Shown here: positions 50,780-60,997 of the stretch, piece after piece
Position numbering within the stretch: position 1 is the stretch's first letter
Layout: each line of letters starts with the position of its first letter
Source: Natronococcus amylolyticus DSM 10524
Lineage (GTDB): Archaea; Halobacteriota; Halobacteria; Halobacteriales; Natrialbaceae
Assembly: GCF_000337675.1 (NCBI RefSeq)
Contig: NZ_AOIB01000037.1
Coordinates: forward strand, 1-64,000
DNA length: 64,000 nt
Direction: 5' to 3'
Program-made: the position numbers and the translations under genes
Notes under the pieces: generated by a model
What the model was told of the DNA's origin: nothing
What the model saw: the letters and a program-made list of their open reading frames with translations, nothing else
Databases searched by the model: none

Positions 50780-51292
50780 TTAGTCCTCGACCTGTTCTGA
50801 CTCGTCGTCGGTGTCGTCCTCGGCCTCAGCTTCGGCCTCGGCTTCCTTCTGGGCTCGCTCGGAGAGCACCGCCTTCCCGCCGGCGTCCTCGAGCTTTGCC
50901 TGAGCGGCCGCCGAGAAGGCGTCCGCCGTGACCTCGAGTGTGTTCCGGACCTGGCCGGAGCCAAGTACCTTCACGATATCGACGTCGTGGCCGCTATCGA
51001 CGACGTCGCGCGCGTCGAGTCGGTAGCCGTCGTCAGTCTCTTCGGCCTCACCCTCGGCGGCGTAGAGGACCGCGTCCTCATCGAGCTTCTGGACGTCGAT
51101 CTCGGCGACGTCGGCCTGAAGCTCGTCCGGTCGGTTGAAGCCGTGTTTGCCCTTCGGTTCGTAGTTGTGGAACTCGTGTTTGCTGCGGCCGGCACGTCCG
51201 CGTCCGCCGCGATGGCCGGCTCCTCGGCGGTTCTTGTGGGAGCCGCCGCTGTGCGTCCGGGATCCGCGCTGGCGTCGTTTTTTACTCGTCAT
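50780..51292 (-). CDS. rpl15: Large ribosomal subunit protein uL15
   Basis: 170 residues. The Arg/Gly-rich N-terminus (TSKKRRQRGSRTHSGGSHKN) threads into rRNA and is followed by the globular domain; KHGFNRPDELQADVAEIDV is the typical core. The last 20 residues are acidic, a halophilic tail. It sits between L30 and secY with 3-bp gaps, the usual archaeal order. Confidence 0.97.
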   Translation of the reverse strand: MTSKKRRQRGSRTHSGGSHKNRRGAGHRGGRGRAGRSKHEFHNYEPKGKHGFNRPDELQADVAEIDVQKLDEDAVLYAAEGEAEETDDGYRLDARDVVDSGHDVDIVKVLGSGQVRNTLEVTADAFSAAAQAKLEDAGGKAVLSERAQKEAEAEAEAEDDTDDESEQVED

Positions 51293-51295
51293 GGT

Positions 51296-51763
51296 TTATC
51301 GCATCGATTCTAACAGTTGATTAATCTCCTCGGTTGTATGTTTTCCGAGTTGGCCGCCCTCCGCGGTCGGCTTCTTGATCCCCTCGTGACCGCCACGCGG
51401 GGGGTGGAGACGCAGCGTCGGGGAGAGGCCCACCTCGCGGAGGGTCGTCTCCTCGGCGAGCAGCGCTTCGGCGAGTCCACCGAAATCGTCGTAGTCGGTG
51501 TTCTCGGCGAGCCACTCCTCGTCGACGTCTGCCTGTCGTCCCTCGAGCGGCTCCGCCCGCTTGGCGAGGACGGTCTCGAGGACGTCCTGATTGGGTTCGC
51601 CGATCGCGACGTAGTCGTTGACCTTGGCGACCATCCCGTCGTACGTGTCTGTCTCGGGGACGAGCGCGCAGTGGTTGACGCTGTGGATGTTGAGCATCTC
51701 CAGGGTGTCCTGGATGTCGGTGTTGCGGTTGACCTCGCCGCGGACCTGCACGACAGCTCTCAT
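51296..51763 (-). CDS. rpl30: Large ribosomal subunit protein uL30
   Basis: 155 residues, archaeal-length L30 (longer than the 60-residue bacterial form). The start [21 protein letters not shown] and the conserved [13 protein letters not shown] block near the end identify it. Its start overlaps the S5 stop by 4 bp. Confidence 0.97.
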   Translation of the reverse strand: MRAVVQVRGEVNRNTDIQDTLEMLNIHSVNHCALVPETDTYDGMVAKVNDYVAIGEPNQDVLETVLAKRAEPLEGRQADVDEEWLAENTDYDDFGGLAEALLAEETTLREVGLSPTLRLHPPRGGHEGIKKPTAEGGQLGKHTTEEINQLLESMR

Positions 51764-52416
51764 TGGTCAGCCACCTCCGCTTCGTCCTGGCCCCGGGCGC
51801 TCGGATAGCGCGACTGAGAGGCGTTCTCGAGCGCGTTGAACGTCGCCTTCGCGAGGTTGACCGTCGTTCGCGTGTTGCCGTGGCTCTTCGTCCAGGCGTT
51901 CTCGATGCCGGCCAGCTCGAGGACGGCGCGAACCGTGTCGCTGGCGGCCAGTCCCAGCCCCTCGGGGGCGGGGATGAGCTCGACCTCGACGGAGCCGGCC
52001 TTGCCGGTCGTCTGTCGGGTCAGCGAGTGCGGCCGGTCCGAGCGGTCCTCCCAGGAGCCCGAGCCGCGGGGCACCTTGATGATGTTCAGCTTCGCGATAC
52101 CGATCGCCTTCTGGATGGCGGACCCGACCTGGTCGTCGCGGCCTTCCGCGTAGCCGACGAAGCCGTTGCGGTCGCCGACTGCACAGACACAGCGGAACTT
52201 CACGCGCCGTCCGGAGTCGGTCATCCGCTGGACCATGTTGATGTCCAGCACTTCGTCGTCCAGTCCGGGGAGGAGCTGGTCGACGATCTCGGGCTCCTTC
52301 AGCGGGAGGCCCGAGTTGAGGGCGTCTTCCATCGTGTCGATTTCGCCCTCCTGGACCATTCGGCCGAGACGGGTGACGGGCTCCCATCCACCGTCGTTGT
52401 AGTTGTTTCCACTCAT
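51760..52416 (-). CDS. rps5: Small ribosomal subunit protein uS5
   Basis: 218 residues. Core motifs [20 protein letters not shown] and the later [20 protein letters not shown] are those of archaeal/eukaryotic S5 (S2e type). It helps control decoding accuracy at the mRNA entry site. It overlaps L18 and L30 by 4 bp each. Confidence 0.97.
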   Translation of the reverse strand: MSGNNYNDGGWEPVTRLGRMVQEGEIDTMEDALNSGLPLKEPEIVDQLLPGLDDEVLDINMVQRMTDSGRRVKFRCVCAVGDRNGFVGYAEGRDDQVGSAIQKAIGIAKLNIIKVPRGSGSWEDRSDRPHSLTRQTTGKAGSVEVELIPAPEGLGLAASDTVRAVLELAGIENAWTKSHGNTRTTVNLAKATFNALENASQSRYPSARGQDEAEVADQ

Positions 52417-52961
52417 TCGAGAATCGCCTCTCGTACCTCGTCGAAGTGTTCTGGTAGCTCTGTCGCGTCGAACTCGCCGCCGTACAGCGGCTCGTCCAGC
52501 TGTTCGGCGTACTCGGCGATATGCTCGCCGCGGGTACGCGACCAGTCCGCGAGCACGCTATCGTTGTGCGGGATCTCGAGGCCGGCGTCGATCGCCCCCT
52601 CCTGAACGGCGAACACCTTGTTGCCCGGTGTCGCCTTGTTGAGGCCGATGTCGAGGACTGCTTCCTCGAGGCCGGCGTCGACCGCCCGCTTCCCGGCCAG
52701 CAGGCCGGTCAGATAGGCCGCGGAAATGTTGCTCGTGGGTGCTTCCCAACCGTACTCCTCGAGATCGCTCGAGTGTGCGCTCGCAAGCGTTTCGTCGCCC
52801 TGTGGGCCGGGAACGATCAGCTGCGCCGTAGTGTGCTTGTTGCTCTTGCGGGCAACGAGGCGTGGCTTATCCGATTTCAGCAGGCGCAACCTCTGATGGT
52901 AGTCCGTCCGGACCTCACGGCGACGGCGCATTGGAACGTTGTATCGTGGTCCTGTCGCCAT
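52413..52961 (-). CDS. rpl18: Large ribosomal subunit protein uL18
   Basis: 182 residues, archaeal L18 (L5e-like) starting [20 protein letters not shown], with [22 protein letters not shown] and later [20 protein letters not shown]. It binds 5S rRNA in the central protuberance. Its start overlaps the L19e stop by one base, and it overlaps S5 by 4 bp. Confidence 0.97.
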   Translation of the reverse strand: MATGPRYNVPMRRRREVRTDYHQRLRLLKSDKPRLVARKSNKHTTAQLIVPGPQGDETLASAHSSDLEEYGWEAPTSNISAAYLTGLLAGKRAVDAGLEEAVLDIGLNKATPGNKVFAVQEGAIDAGLEIPHNDSVLADWSRTRGEHIAEYAEQLDEPLYGGEFDATELPEHFDEVREAILE

Positions 52962-53410
52962 TACTGGTCACCGTAGTTTTCGTCGATGTAGTTCAACAGA
53001 TACCGGACGCTACGGAACTCGCCACCGCCAGCCTTCTTGTAGAGCTCGCGGTACTGCGTGGGCGTGATCTCGCCCTTGTCGCGGAGTTCGCGCAGCTTCC
53101 GTCGCTGTGCACGAATCTTGTCCTGCCATTCGTCCTTCTGGCTCTGGCGGGCGCCCTTCTTGCCCTTGCGCTTGCCCTGGCCCTTGCGGTGGCCGTAGGC
53201 GCGTTTCGCGTTGCGCTCGCGGGCGCGGCCTCGGGAGTTGCCGCGGGCGGTTTTGGCCTGAATGCGGCCGTCCTCGACGAGTTCGCGGATCTCGTCGCGG
53301 GTGATCGCCTCGGCGATGTCTCCCTGGGCGTCCGGGTCGATCCAGACGCGGTTCTTGCCGACGTCGAGGACGTCGGCTGCCAGTCGCTTCTGTGCGGAGA
53401 GATCAGTCAT
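52961..53410 (-). CDS. rpl19e: Large ribosomal subunit protein eL19
   Basis: 149 residues. [20 protein letters not shown] and [20 protein letters not shown] begin the archaeal/eukaryotic L19e fold; a very basic middle ([20 protein letters not shown]) forms the rRNA-binding extension. This family has no bacterial counterpart. It overlaps L32e by 8 bp. Confidence 0.97.
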   Translation of the reverse strand: MTDLSAQKRLAADVLDVGKNRVWIDPDAQGDIAEAITRDEIRELVEDGRIQAKTARGNSRGRARERNAKRAYGHRKGQGKRKGKKGARQSQKDEWQDKIRAQRRKLRELRDKGEITPTQYRELYKKAGGGEFRSVRYLLNYIDENYGDQ

Positions 53411-54161
53411 TGGATTCCACCTCGACTTCCTCGTAGGTCGGGTTCAGGACGCGAACGCCCTGCTCCTCGGCCTGCTCCTCGATGCGCTCGCGCTTGCGTG
53501 CGCCGACCGAGGAGGAGATGCGGACCGCCTCCGTGTCGCCGTCGACACCCTCGAGGTCGTCCGTGTTCTCGACGTAGACCTCGTCGAATCCGCTCGGGTG
53601 TTTGCCACGAACCGCTTCGGGGGTTCGGTAGCCGGCCTGGACCTTCGGGCCCTTGCCCTTGATGCCGCGGCGCTGCTTCGAGAGCTGGCCGCGGGGACGG
53701 CGCCAGGATTCGGGCGTCCGCTTTTTCTTGTGGTAGTCCTGTCGATTGAACTGCGGTTTGCCCGCCTGCTTGCGTCGGGTGAGCAGCCGCTGCTCGTTCT
53801 CGGAGAGCTCGGGCGTCTTCTCGGTCAGCCCGCGGGGCTGCAGTTCGGTCTCGACGTCCTCTTCGGGTGCTTCTTCCTCTTCGACACCCTCGTCTTCGAT
53901 CTCGGCCTCGGTCTCCTCGGTTACCTCGAGGTCGCCGACGTCGGCCTTGATACGAGCCGCGAGTGCGTTTCCGACGCCGTCGGCTTCCGCCAGGTCCTCC
54001 TGGTCGGCCTCCTTGACGTCGTCGATCGTCTCGAAGCCGGCGTCGCGGAGCGCGTCGGCCTTGCTCGCGCCGACGCCGCTGATGTCCTCGAGATCCTGTG
54101 GACCCTCTTCGGCTTCGGCCGTGGCGTCCTCGGTCTCGGTCTCTGGTTCGTCGTCAGCCAT
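53403..54161 (-). CDS. rpl32e: Large ribosomal subunit protein eL32 with an N-terminal helix-hairpin-helix extension
   Basis: 252 residues, about twice the core length. The L32e core runs from about residue 120 ([20 protein letters not shown]) to the end. The first 80 residues hold a helix-hairpin-helix pair ([20 protein letters not shown] and [20 protein letters not shown]), followed by a highly acidic linker ([16 protein letters not shown]). Haloarchaeal L32e proteins are known to carry such an N-terminal extension; its role is unclear. Confidence 0.95.
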   Translation of the reverse strand: MADDEPETETEDATAEAEEGPQDLEDISGVGASKADALRDAGFETIDDVKEADQEDLAEADGVGNALAARIKADVGDLEVTEETEAEIEDEGVEEEEAPEEDVETELQPRGLTEKTPELSENEQRLLTRRKQAGKPQFNRQDYHKKKRTPESWRRPRGQLSKQRRGIKGKGPKVQAGYRTPEAVRGKHPSGFDEVYVENTDDLEGVDGDTEAVRISSSVGARKRERIEEQAEEQGVRVLNPTYEEVEVESND

Positions 54162-54164
54162 CTA

Positions 54165-54698
54165 TCAGGCACCTCCTTTCGCGGGTTTCTCGGTGATGTA
54201 GACCCCGTCCTGGAAGACGCGGGTGTCCTTACCGCTGACTCGGGTCAGCTGCTCGATGTCTGCCGCCGTCTGGCCGACGTCCTCCTTGTTCGGACCGGAG
54301 AGGACGAGCCGTTCGTCGTCGACGGAGACGTCGGTCTCACCGTGGATGGTCGTGCGTCGCGGTGCCTTCTCGCCGAGGAAGTTCTCGATGACGACATCGT
54401 CGCCCTCCACGCGGACCTGCATCGGGAAGTGAGAGTAGAAGACCTCCATCTTGTACTCCCAGCCCTCGGTCACGCCGTGGAACGCGTTGTTCAGATGGCT
54501 CTCGAAGGTGCCGACGGTCGCGTTCGTCTTCGCGTCCTCGGCTCCACTTTCGATGACCACCTGGTCGTCTTCCGCTTCGACGGTCACGTCGGGGTACCAG
54601 AGACGCCGGCTCACGGCGCCCTCGGGTCCGTCGACGGTCACGTCGAGATGATCTACCTCGACAGTTACGTTTTCGGGGATTTCCAGTTCGACTCGCAT
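54165..54698 (-). CDS. rpl6: Large ribosomal subunit protein uL6
   Basis: 177 residues. MRVELEIPENVTVEVDHLDV opens the first of two similar domains, and IENFLGEKAPRRTTIHGETD leads to the rRNA-contact end. It sits near the sarcin-ricin loop and the GTPase centre. Gaps to S8 and L32e are 2-3 bp. Confidence 0.97.
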   Translation of the reverse strand: MRVELEIPENVTVEVDHLDVTVDGPEGAVSRRLWYPDVTVEAEDDQVVIESGAEDAKTNATVGTFESHLNNAFHGVTEGWEYKMEVFYSHFPMQVRVEGDDVVIENFLGEKAPRRTTIHGETDVSVDDERLVLSGPNKEDVGQTAADIEQLTRVSGKDTRVFQDGVYITEKPAKGGA

Positions 54699-54700
54699 TG

Positions 54701-55093
54701 TTAGTAGACGTATGCGATCACCTGGCCGCCGATCCCCTGCTCACGAGCCTCGTAATGGCTCATGATGCCGCTGCTCGTCGTGACGACGAGCGCACCGAAG
54801 TCTCGAGCCGGGAGGTATCGCTTCTCCCATTTCTCGAAGTCCTCGGCACCGGCGGCGTAGCGGGGCTTGACGGGGCCACATTCGTTGATCGCTCCTTTCA
54901 GTTCGACATCGAACTGACCGGCCTTACCGTCGTCGACGAACTCGAAGCCGTCGATGTACCCGCGGTCGTAGAAGACCTCGAGCACGCTGCCGATCTCGTT
55001 CGAAGCGGGCGTTACCTCGTGGCTCAGTTTCCCGACGCTCTCGGCGTTATCGATGCCCGAGAGCGCGTTGCTGAGTGGGTCGTTTCCAGTCAT
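54701..55093 (-). CDS. rps8: Small ribosomal subunit protein uS8
   Basis: 130 residues from the ATG at 55093. [19 protein letters not shown] matches the family start; the C-terminal [19 protein letters not shown] is the rRNA-binding signature. An upstream frame to 55195 is the shadow of S14. It binds the central domain of 16S rRNA. Confidence 0.97.
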   Translation of the reverse strand: MTGNDPLSNALSGIDNAESVGKLSHEVTPASNEIGSVLEVFYDRGYIDGFEFVDDGKAGQFDVELKGAINECGPVKPRYAAGAEDFEKWEKRYLPARDFGALVVTTSSGIMSHYEAREQGIGGQVIAYVY

Positions 55094-55094
55094 G

Positions 55095-55277
55095 TTATCG
55101 GTACTTCCTGAATCCCATGTCGCGGGCGATCTCTCGGAAACACTGTCGACAGAGGTTGATGTCGTACTTGCCGACGAGTCCCTGTTTGCGGCCACAGCGC
55201 TGGCACTCCTCGATCTGGCCGGTGCGCTTTGCCGCGTGCTCGCCCGTCTGGTCGTTTTCTACGTCGCTTTCACTCAT
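55095..55277 (-). CDS. rps14: Small ribosomal subunit protein uS14, zinc-binding form
   Basis: 60 residues. The zinc ribbon is [10 protein letters not shown], then [11 protein letters not shown], with the typical end DMGFRKYR. It overlaps L5 by 8 bp and ends 1 bp before S8. Located in the head of the 30S subunit. Confidence 0.97.
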   Translation of the reverse strand: MSESDVENDQTGEHAAKRTGQIEECQRCGRKQGLVGKYDINLCRQCFREIARDMGFRKYR

Positions 55278-55809
55278 CCGTGGACTCCTCTACGTTGACG
55301 TCGAAGTTCGCCTCGAGGTACTGAATCGCGTCCTCGGGGGTAAGTCGGTGCTTCGACGGGATCGATCGAGTCACCTTGTTGCGCTTGGCGATGCGATAGC
55401 CCGGGCGGACGAGGTTGACGGTCACGTCCATCCCGTAGATCCCGACGTTCGGGTCGTACTCCTGGCTCGGGAACTCGGTGTGTTCCTCGACCCCGAAGCT
55501 GAAGTTTCCAGTGTTGTCGAACTGGTTCTCGGCCAGCGTCGCCAGCGGCAGGGCGGTCTCGAGGAACTCGGCCGCGTCCTCGCCGCGAAGGGTGACCTTC
55601 GTGCCGATCGGGTCGCCCTGTCGGATGCCGAAGTCGGGCTCGGTCCGTTTGGCCTGGGTCCGGACGCTCTGCTGGTCCGTGACCTCCTCGATGATGTCCT
55701 CGGCCTTGCCGAGTTCGCGACCACCGCGACCGACGCCCATGTGGACGACGACCTTCTCGACGCGGGGCTCGCGCATCTCGTGGAACTCGCCCTCGGCTTC
55801 ACTACTCAT
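55270..55809 (-). CDS. rpl5: Large ribosomal subunit protein uL5
   Basis: 179 residues from [20 protein letters not shown]. Three in-frame ATGs lie close together (55818, 55815, 55809); the last gives the usual family N-terminus and overlaps the S4e stop. [20 protein letters not shown] and [13 protein letters not shown] are conserved. It binds 5S rRNA in the central protuberance. Confidence 0.95.
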   Translation of the reverse strand: MSSEAEGEFHEMREPRVEKVVVHMGVGRGGRELGKAEDIIEEVTDQQSVRTQAKRTEPDFGIRQGDPIGTKVTLRGEDAAEFLETALPLATLAENQFDNTGNFSFGVEEHTEFPSQEYDPNVGIYGMDVTVNLVRPGYRIAKRNKVTRSIPSKHRLTPEDAIQYLEANFDVNVEESTDE

Positions 55810-56512
55810 CGTCATCACCGTCCTCGCCGGTGAAGTTCTCGTCGATCACGACGACGTACTCCTCGACGGTCTCGAACAGCCCGTCGTCAGCGTCGACGGT
55901 GACGATGTTCGATCCGCTACCGGGGGTGACGTCGATCTCGGTGACCTCGCCGATCTTTCCGCCGTGGTTGCCGCTAATGGCCGTGACGAGTGCACCCTCC
56001 TCGTAGGGGAAGTGTGCGACGACCGACTTGTCGTCGTTGTCGACGACGACCGAGTCGTTCGTGCTGTACTCGCTTTCCTCGGCGAGGATGTTCGTTCCGT
56101 CGTGCAGCGTCAGCTGAGTGTCGCCACCCGGAACCTGACGCTTACCCTCGATCTTGCCGAGACGGCTGTCAGCGGCGTCGGCGTCGATCTCGGTCAGGGC
56201 GAGTCGGCCGCCCTCGTCGGGGAAGACCCGGTAGTACTCCTCTCGACCGGGGAACGCAACGATGTCGAACATGCCGATCGGGCGCTGTTCGTCGTTGATC
56301 GGTTCCCCGTTGATCAGGATCGAGTCCTGCGAGAGGGCGTACCGCGCTTCCTTCTTCGAGTCGACGTAGCCGAGCACGTCCCGAAGCAGGACGACGAGCG
56401 GAACGCCGTCCTCACCGTGCGGGCCGGAGTCGGCCTTGACAGTGAAGACGTTGGTCTTTCGCTCGACTGGCCAGGACTTCGGTACGGACAGTCGTTTCTG
56501 ATGTTTCGTCAT
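55802..56512 (-). CDS. rps4e: Small ribosomal subunit protein eS4
   Basis: 236 residues. [20 protein letters not shown] is the diagnostic start; an S4-like RNA-binding segment ([20 protein letters not shown]) and a KOW motif ([20 protein letters not shown]) follow. It is an archaeal/eukaryotic-specific protein. Overlaps L24 by 4 bp and L5 by about 8 bp. Confidence 0.97.
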   Translation of the reverse strand: MTKHQKRLSVPKSWPVERKTNVFTVKADSGPHGEDGVPLVVLLRDVLGYVDSKKEARYALSQDSILINGEPINDEQRPIGMFDIVAFPGREEYYRVFPDEGGRLALTEIDADAADSRLGKIEGKRQVPGGDTQLTLHDGTNILAEESEYSTNDSVVVDNDDKSVVAHFPYEEGALVTAISGNHGGKIGEVTEIDVTPGSGSNIVTVDADDGLFETVEEYVVVIDENFTGEDGDDDE

Positions 56513-56892
56513 TCGCTATCACCTTCGTCGTCGTCTTCGTTCGCGTCGCCCTCGAGGCGCGCCTCGCGGCGCTCGTCCTCGAGGTCGAGGTCCGTGACTC
56601 GGACGTTCGACGGGTCGAGCGGCCGCGGGACTTCCTCGCCGTCGGCCGTCTCGATGGTCACGTCCTCGACGTGGATCGTGCCGTCCTCGAGGATCGCGCG
56701 AAGGACCTCGCCGGTCTCGCCGGCGTGGTCGCCGCGCATGACTTCGACGGTGTCGCCCGCGTTGACACGGGTCCGTCGCGTGTCGTACTCCTCGCGGAGG
56801 TCATCCGAGAGCGTCGCGTGAAGCTGCTTCTGTCGCTTGTGCAGCGGTGCACGCTCCGTCTGCGTTCGCTGTTTGTGTGGTTGTTTGCTCAT
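56509..56892 (-). CDS. rpl24: Large ribosomal subunit protein uL24
   Basis: 127 residues. [20 protein letters not shown] leads to the KOW motif [20 protein letters not shown]. The C-terminus is acidic. It is an early assembly protein at the tunnel exit. 2 bp after L14. Confidence 0.97.
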   Translation of the reverse strand: MSKQPHKQRTQTERAPLHKRQKQLHATLSDDLREEYDTRRTRVNAGDTVEVMRGDHAGETGEVLRAILEDGTIHVEDVTIETADGEEVPRPLDPSNVRVTDLDLEDERREARLEGDANEDDDEGDSE

Positions 56893-56894
56893 AC

Positions 56895-57293
56895 TCAGAC
56901 GATCATCGTTGCGGTCGAGGCGATCGCGCCGAAGCGTTCGGCGACTTCGCGAGCGATCGGGCCCTTGATCTCCGTTCCGCGGGGCTCTTCGTTTTCGTCG
57001 ATGATGACCGCCGCGTTGTCCTCGAACTTCACGCGCGTCCCGTCGGGCCGGCGGATCGACTTCCGCTGGCGGACGATGACGGCCTCGAGGACCTGGCGGC
57101 GCATCTCGGGGGTACCCTTCGTGACCGAAACGGTCACCTTGTCACCGAGTCCCGCCTTCGGCTGGCGGTTCTTGGTGCCCTGGTAGCCCGAGACGCTGAT
57201 GACCTTCAGTTCGCGTGCGCCGGTGTTGTCGGCACACGTGACCAGCGACCCCTTCTTGAGTCCCTGGGTGACGTCGGCTTTCATCGCCTCCAT
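56895..57293 (-). CDS. rpl14: Large ribosomal subunit protein uL14
   Basis: 132 residues. The second of two adjacent ATGs (57293) is taken, since it overlaps the S17 stop (TGATG). [20 protein letters not shown] and [20 protein letters not shown] are family signatures. It sits at the subunit interface. Confidence 0.96.
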   Translation of the reverse strand: MEAMKADVTQGLKKGSLVTCADNTGARELKVISVSGYQGTKNRQPKAGLGDKVTVSVTKGTPEMRRQVLEAVIVRQRKSIRRPDGTRVKFEDNAAVIIDENEEPRGTEIKGPIAREVAERFGAIASTATMIV

Positions 57294-57742
57294 CACTGAT
57301 CACCCTCGACGGCTTCCTCCTCGGCATCCTCGGTGACGTCGCCGGTCGAAAGCTCACGGTCAGGCTCGGCCTGACGGGTGAGCGCGGCGATGTCCTCCGC
57401 GGTTGCCTCTTCGGTTACTTCGACGACCACGTGCGATTTCGTCTTCGACAGTGGTCGGGTCTCTGCGATCTTGACCGTGTCACCGACCGAGAGCGGCTCG
57501 AGCACGCCCGGTACGTGGGCCGGGATGCGCGAGCGACGCTTCATCTGGCGGTCGTACTTCGGAACCGCCACGTCGTACTCTCGTTCGACGACCACGGTCT
57601 TGTCCATGTCCGTCGAGATGACGGTCCCCTCGAGGATCTGACCTCGGACGGAGAGCTCGCCGTAGAACGGACACTTCTCGTAGTCGTATTCCTCCGGGTT
57701 TTCCGGTTCCGGAGGGGTTTCAACGTCTAATCCTATTGCCAT
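57293..57742 (-). CDS. rps17: Small ribosomal subunit protein uS17
   Basis: 149 residues, with haloarchaeal N- and C-terminal extensions around the OB fold. [20 protein letters not shown] and [20 protein letters not shown] are the core motifs; the end is acidic ([12 protein letters not shown]). It overlaps the RNase P subunit gene by 10 bp. Confidence 0.96.
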   Translation of the reverse strand: MAIGLDVETPPEPENPEEYDYEKCPFYGELSVRGQILEGTVISTDMDKTVVVEREYDVAVPKYDRQMKRRSRIPAHVPGVLEPLSVGDTVKIAETRPLSKTKSHVVVEVTEEATAEDIAALTRQAEPDRELSTGDVTEDAEEEAVEGDQ

Positions 57743-58200
57743 GGTGAGTCACCATTCGTTTCCGTGCGTCGGGCGGGTTGTGAGAGCAGTCGCGAGCCAT
57801 CGACCGTAACGTAGGCCACGTCCTCGCCGGCAGCGTGGCGGCGATTCCGTGAAGAATCGTCGCCACGACAGTCGGCGGCATCGCCGCCGACTCGGTCTGC
57901 GAGGACGGACGAATCGTCCGCCCCTGCAGGTTGAGTGTCGGCCAGTTTGGACGCGGTCCCCGACGCCTTCGCGGCGTCGGCGGCGTCATCTGTGATCGCG
58001 AACTCGAACGTCGAGCCCGACTTCGGCACCATCACGACCCGAGACGCGCCCTGCTCTCGAATTTCGACGGAGAGCGTGTTGGTCGTCTCGATGACGACCC
58101 GTCCCTCAAGACCGACCCGCGAGGCGTCGTCACTCTCGACGACGCGGACGGGCAGGCCGTTGAGTTCGTGTCGGGGCAGCGTTTCGGGTGTCAGTGCCAT
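57733..58200 (-). CDS. rnp1: Ribonuclease P protein component 1 (Rpp29/Pop4 homologue)
   Basis: 155 residues. The Sm-like core starts LPRHELNGLPVRVVESDD and continues GLEGRVVIETTNTLSVE and MVPKSGSTFEFAI; the fold's last strands are DVAYVTVDGSRLLSQPARRT. Between them about 50 residues rich in Ala, Asp, Ser and Gly are encoded by a stretch of palindromes (57830-57985), probably a variable loop. RNase P trims the 5' leader of precursor tRNAs; other protein subunits are not in the window. Its place between L29 and S17 is the usual archaeal one. Confidence 0.93.
   Translation of the reverse strand: MALTPETLPRHELNGLPVRVVESDDASRVGLEGRVVIETTNTLSVEIREQGASRVVMVPKSGSTFEFAITDDAADAAKASGTASKLADTQPAGADDSSVLADRVGGDAADCRGDDSSRNRRHAAGEDVAYVTVDGSRLLSQPARRTETNGDSPWQ
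57838..57981. repeat. Series of palindromes inside rnp1
   Basis: Four inverted repeats follow each other: TGGCGGCGATT with AATCGTCGCCA around an 8-nt loop (one mismatch), AGTCGGCGGC-atc-GCCGCCGACT (perfect 10-bp stem), CGGACGA-a-TCGTCCG, and GACGCC-ttcgc-GGCGTC. All lie in the variable loop of the encoded protein and keep the reading frame. Confidence 0.6.
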
Positions 58201-58210
58201 TGTGTGTCTG

Positions 58211-58426
58211 TTATTCGTCGTCTTCGAAGTCGCCTTCCTCTCGCTGGATCGTCTTGATCCGAGCGATGGTGCGACTCAGTTCGCCGATTCGACCCGGGTT
58301 TTCCGGGGCGCCACCGGCCGCGAGGACGGACTTCTGGTTGAGCAGCTCGGTCTCGAGCTCCTCGAGTTCGGCCTCGCGTTCGGCAGCGGTCATGTCGCGA
58401 ACCTCTTCGACGTGGAGGATCGCCAT
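58211..58426 (-). CDS. rpl29: Large ribosomal subunit protein uL29
   Basis: 71 residues, two helices. [20 protein letters not shown] and the later [14 protein letters not shown] identify it. It lies at the tunnel exit and is a docking site for SRP and SecY. Its start shares one base with the S3 stop. Confidence 0.96.
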   Translation of the reverse strand: MAILHVEEVRDMTAAEREAELEELETELLNQKSVLAAGGAPENPGRIGELSRTIARIKTIQREEGDFEDDE

Positions 58427-59367
58427 CAGGCGTCACCTCCCTCGTCTTCGTCTTCGTCTTCGTCTTCCTCGTCCATCTCGGCCATCAGCTCCTCGGCCTC
58501 GGCTTCGACGTCCTCCTCGAGCTCGTCGAGGTCCTCCTCGATCGGGGCCTCGTCGGGAATGTCGACATCGTCGTCCTCGGCAGCGTCGACTTCCGCTTCG
58601 ATGACCTCTTCGATGTCCTCTTCCTCGGGCTCGGGCTCGACGGCGTCCTCGGCGGGGGCTTCGGCGCCTTCCTCGGCGGCCTCGGCCTCCTCGGGCTCGC
58701 CTTCGAGCAGCTCCTCGACGCCCTCGGCCTCGTTGGCCTCGACGGCGTCGGGGACGACCTCTTCGGGGTCCATCTCGTCGTGGACCTGGAAGTCGTCGGG
58801 GAGTTTGGCACCCGGCGGGATGATCTTCACGTCGACGCCGATCGTGCCGAGTTTCATGACCGCGACGCCCTGGCCGTGGTCGACGACCTCTTCGGCGGGC
58901 TCGCCGTTGTGCTTGATGTAGCCGCGGTTGAACTTCTCGACGCGTGAGCGAGCGCCCGTGACCTTCCCGGAGAGGACGATCTCTGCGCCGAGCGCGCCCG
59001 AATCCATGATCCGGTCGATCGTCGTGTGTCCGGCCTTCCGGAAGTACCAGCCACGCTCGAGTGCGTTGGCCAGTCGGTCCGCGACGATCCGTGCGTTGAG
59101 GTCGGGTTCGTCGACCTCCTGGACGTCGATCTGGGGGTCCTCGAGGTTGAACTTCTCCTCGAGGGCCGTCGTGACCTTCCGGATGTTCTCGCCGCCCTTG
59201 CCGATGACCATCCCTGGCTTCTCGGCCTTGAGAACGATCTGGGTACCCATCGGCGTCTTGGCGACGTCCATACCGCCGTAGCCCGCGCGGCCGAGCTCTT
59301 CTTCGAAGAACTCGTCGATCTGGGACCGCTGCAGGCCGTTTTCGATGAACTGGTGTTCGTCAGCCAT
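58426..59367 (-). CDS. rps3: Small ribosomal subunit protein uS3
   Basis: 313 residues. The KH domain holds [20 protein letters not shown] and the C-terminal core has [19 protein letters not shown]. The last 100 residues are almost entirely Glu, Asp and Ala, one of the longest acidic tails in the window. It lines the mRNA entry channel. Starts one base into the L22 stop. Confidence 0.97.
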   Translation of the reverse strand: MADEHQFIENGLQRSQIDEFFEEELGRAGYGGMDVAKTPMGTQIVLKAEKPGMVIGKGGENIRKVTTALEEKFNLEDPQIDVQEVDEPDLNARIVADRLANALERGWYFRKAGHTTIDRIMDSGALGAEIVLSGKVTGARSRVEKFNRGYIKHNGEPAEEVVDHGQGVAVMKLGTIGVDVKIIPPGAKLPDDFQVHDEMDPEEVVPDAVEANEAEGVEELLEGEPEEAEAAEEGAEAPAEDAVEPEPEEEDIEEVIEAEVDAAEDDDVDIPDEAPIEEDLDELEEDVEAEAEELMAEMDEEDEDEDEDEGGDA

Positions 59368-59846
59368 TAGTTCTCATCCTCCTCGTTCTCGTCGGCTTCC
59401 TCGACGACGATCTCAACGTCGACCTCCGGCGTGTTCCAGGCGGTCGCACGCCCCATCGCGCGGGGCTTGCGGCCGACGGACTCGCCGACCTTGTGGGCGG
59501 CGATGTGAACGATCTCCATCGAGGCGCCGTCGAAACCCTGGTGGTCGGCGTTGGATTCGACGTTCTCGAGCAGATCGAGGAACTCGCCCGAGACCTTCTC
59601 GGGGTACTTGCCGGCGTCCCAGCCCTCGACGTCCGAGCGGTGACCCGCACCGGAGTTGTGGGACTTGAAGGGTACCGACTGCTCCTCGTCGATTACGTCC
59701 TGAAGGTACGCCTGGGCGTCCGCGACGGTTCGGCCCTTGATCTCGCGGGCGACCTCCTTGCTGTGCTTGTGGCTCATGTGACGCTCCCGGAGCATCGCTT
59801 TCGCGGTGGAGTCCGGATCCGCGTCGACTGAGTAGTTGATTCCCAT
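59367..59846 (-). CDS. rpl22: Large ribosomal subunit protein uL22
   Basis: 159 residues. The archaeal-type start MGINYSVDADPDSTAKAMLR and the motif SHKHSKEVAREIKGR precede the conserved GRKPRAMGRATAWNTPEVDV loop that reaches into the exit tunnel. Acidic C-terminus. Confidence 0.97.
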   Translation of the reverse strand: MGINYSVDADPDSTAKAMLRERHMSHKHSKEVAREIKGRTVADAQAYLQDVIDEEQSVPFKSHNSGAGHRSDVEGWDAGKYPEKVSGEFLDLLENVESNADHQGFDGASMEIVHIAAHKVGESVGRKPRAMGRATAWNTPEVDVEIVVEEADENEEDEN

Positions 59847-59853
59847 ACGATGA

Positions 59854-60276
59854 TCACTTCAGTGGGACGAACTTCGACGATCGAGTCGCGCCGATACCCG
59901 CCTGTCCGTGCTCGACGGAGGTGCGGGTCAGCTGGAACTCGCCGAGATAGTGTCCGATCATCTCGGGTTCGACGCGAACGCGCTCGAAGGACTGTCCGTT
60001 GTACACGGAGAAGGTCAGTCCGACGAACTCCGGCAGCACCGGCATGTCGCGCAGGTGCGTCCGGATCGGCGCGTTGGCGGTCTCTTCCTCGCCTTTCCCG
60101 CGGGCCTTCTCGAGCAGCTTCTCCTGCTCGACGGAAAGTCCGCGCGTGATACTTCGCCGCTTGCGTGCGGGCAGCAGTTCCACAACCTCGTCGAGCTCCA
60201 TCTCCTGCAGCTCCTCGAGCGTGTGACCGCGGTAGGTGAACTCACCTTCGCGGCCGGTTCTGTACTCCTGACTCAT
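59854..60276 (-). CDS. rps19: Small ribosomal subunit protein uS19
   Basis: 140 residues. [20 protein letters not shown] is followed by [20 protein letters not shown] and the family motif [20 protein letters not shown] near the end. It binds the 16S head near S13. It overlaps the L2 stop by 4 bp. Confidence 0.97.
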   Translation of the reverse strand: MSQEYRTGREGEFTYRGHTLEELQEMELDEVVELLPARKRRSITRGLSVEQEKLLEKARGKGEEETANAPIRTHLRDMPVLPEFVGLTFSVYNGQSFERVRVEPEMIGHYLGEFQLTRTSVEHGQAGIGATRSSKFVPLK

Positions 60277-60995
60277 TTGTTTCCACCTCGGCCGGTACGG
60301 CGCGAGGAGATGTCACCGACCTTCCGTCCCGGCGGGGCATCCCGCGAGACGGACTTCGGTTTGCCGGGGTGCTGTCGGCCACCGCCACCGAACGGGTGGT
60401 CGATCGCGTTCATTGCAACACCGCGGACGCGGGGCCACTTGGTACCCCGGGCTTTCATCTTGTGATACTTGTTTCCGGCTTTGACCATCGGCTTCTCCGT
60501 GCGTCCGCCACCGGCGACGACGCCGATGGTGGCACGACACTGCGGATCGAGGCGCTTGACCTCGCCGCTGGGAAGCTGGATGACCGCAGCGTTGCGGTCG
60601 TGGGTGATCAGGTCCGCGTTGACACCCGAGGCGCGGGCGAACCGACCGCCGTCGCCGGGGTTGGCCTCGATGTTACAGACCGGAACCCCTTCCGGGATCT
60701 CGGCCAGCGGCATCGTGTTGCCGGGCTTGATCTCCGCCGAGACGCCGACCTGGATCTCCTCGCCGACGGTGATCCCTTCGGGGGCCAATACGAGGCGCTG
60801 GTCGCCGTCCTCGAACTCGATGGCCGCGACGGGCGCCGAGCGAGCGGGGTCGTGTTCGATATCCACGACGGTCCCGCGGATCACGTCGTCGTCTTCCTCT
60901 TTCTTGTGGTCGAGCTTCGCCTTGTATCGGTGCGACGGGGCACGGAACGTCGGGGTTCCGCGACCGCGTCGTTGTCCCTGAATTCGTCGTCCCAT
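60273..60995 (-). CDS. rpl2: Large ribosomal subunit protein uL2
   Basis: 240 residues. [20 protein letters not shown] starts it, and [20 protein letters not shown] is the conserved peptidyl-transferase-centre loop with its His. One of the proteins nearest the catalytic centre. 2 bp after L23. Confidence 0.98.
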   Translation of the reverse strand: MGRRIQGQRRGRGTPTFRAPSHRYKAKLDHKKEEDDDVIRGTVVDIEHDPARSAPVAAIEFEDGDQRLVLAPEGITVGEEIQVGVSAEIKPGNTMPLAEIPEGVPVCNIEANPGDGGRFARASGVNADLITHDRNAAVIQLPSGEVKRLDPQCRATIGVVAGGGRTEKPMVKAGNKYHKMKARGTKWPRVRGVAMNAIDHPFGGGGRQHPGKPKSVSRDAPPGRKVGDISSRRTGRGGNK

Positions 60996-60997
60996 TG

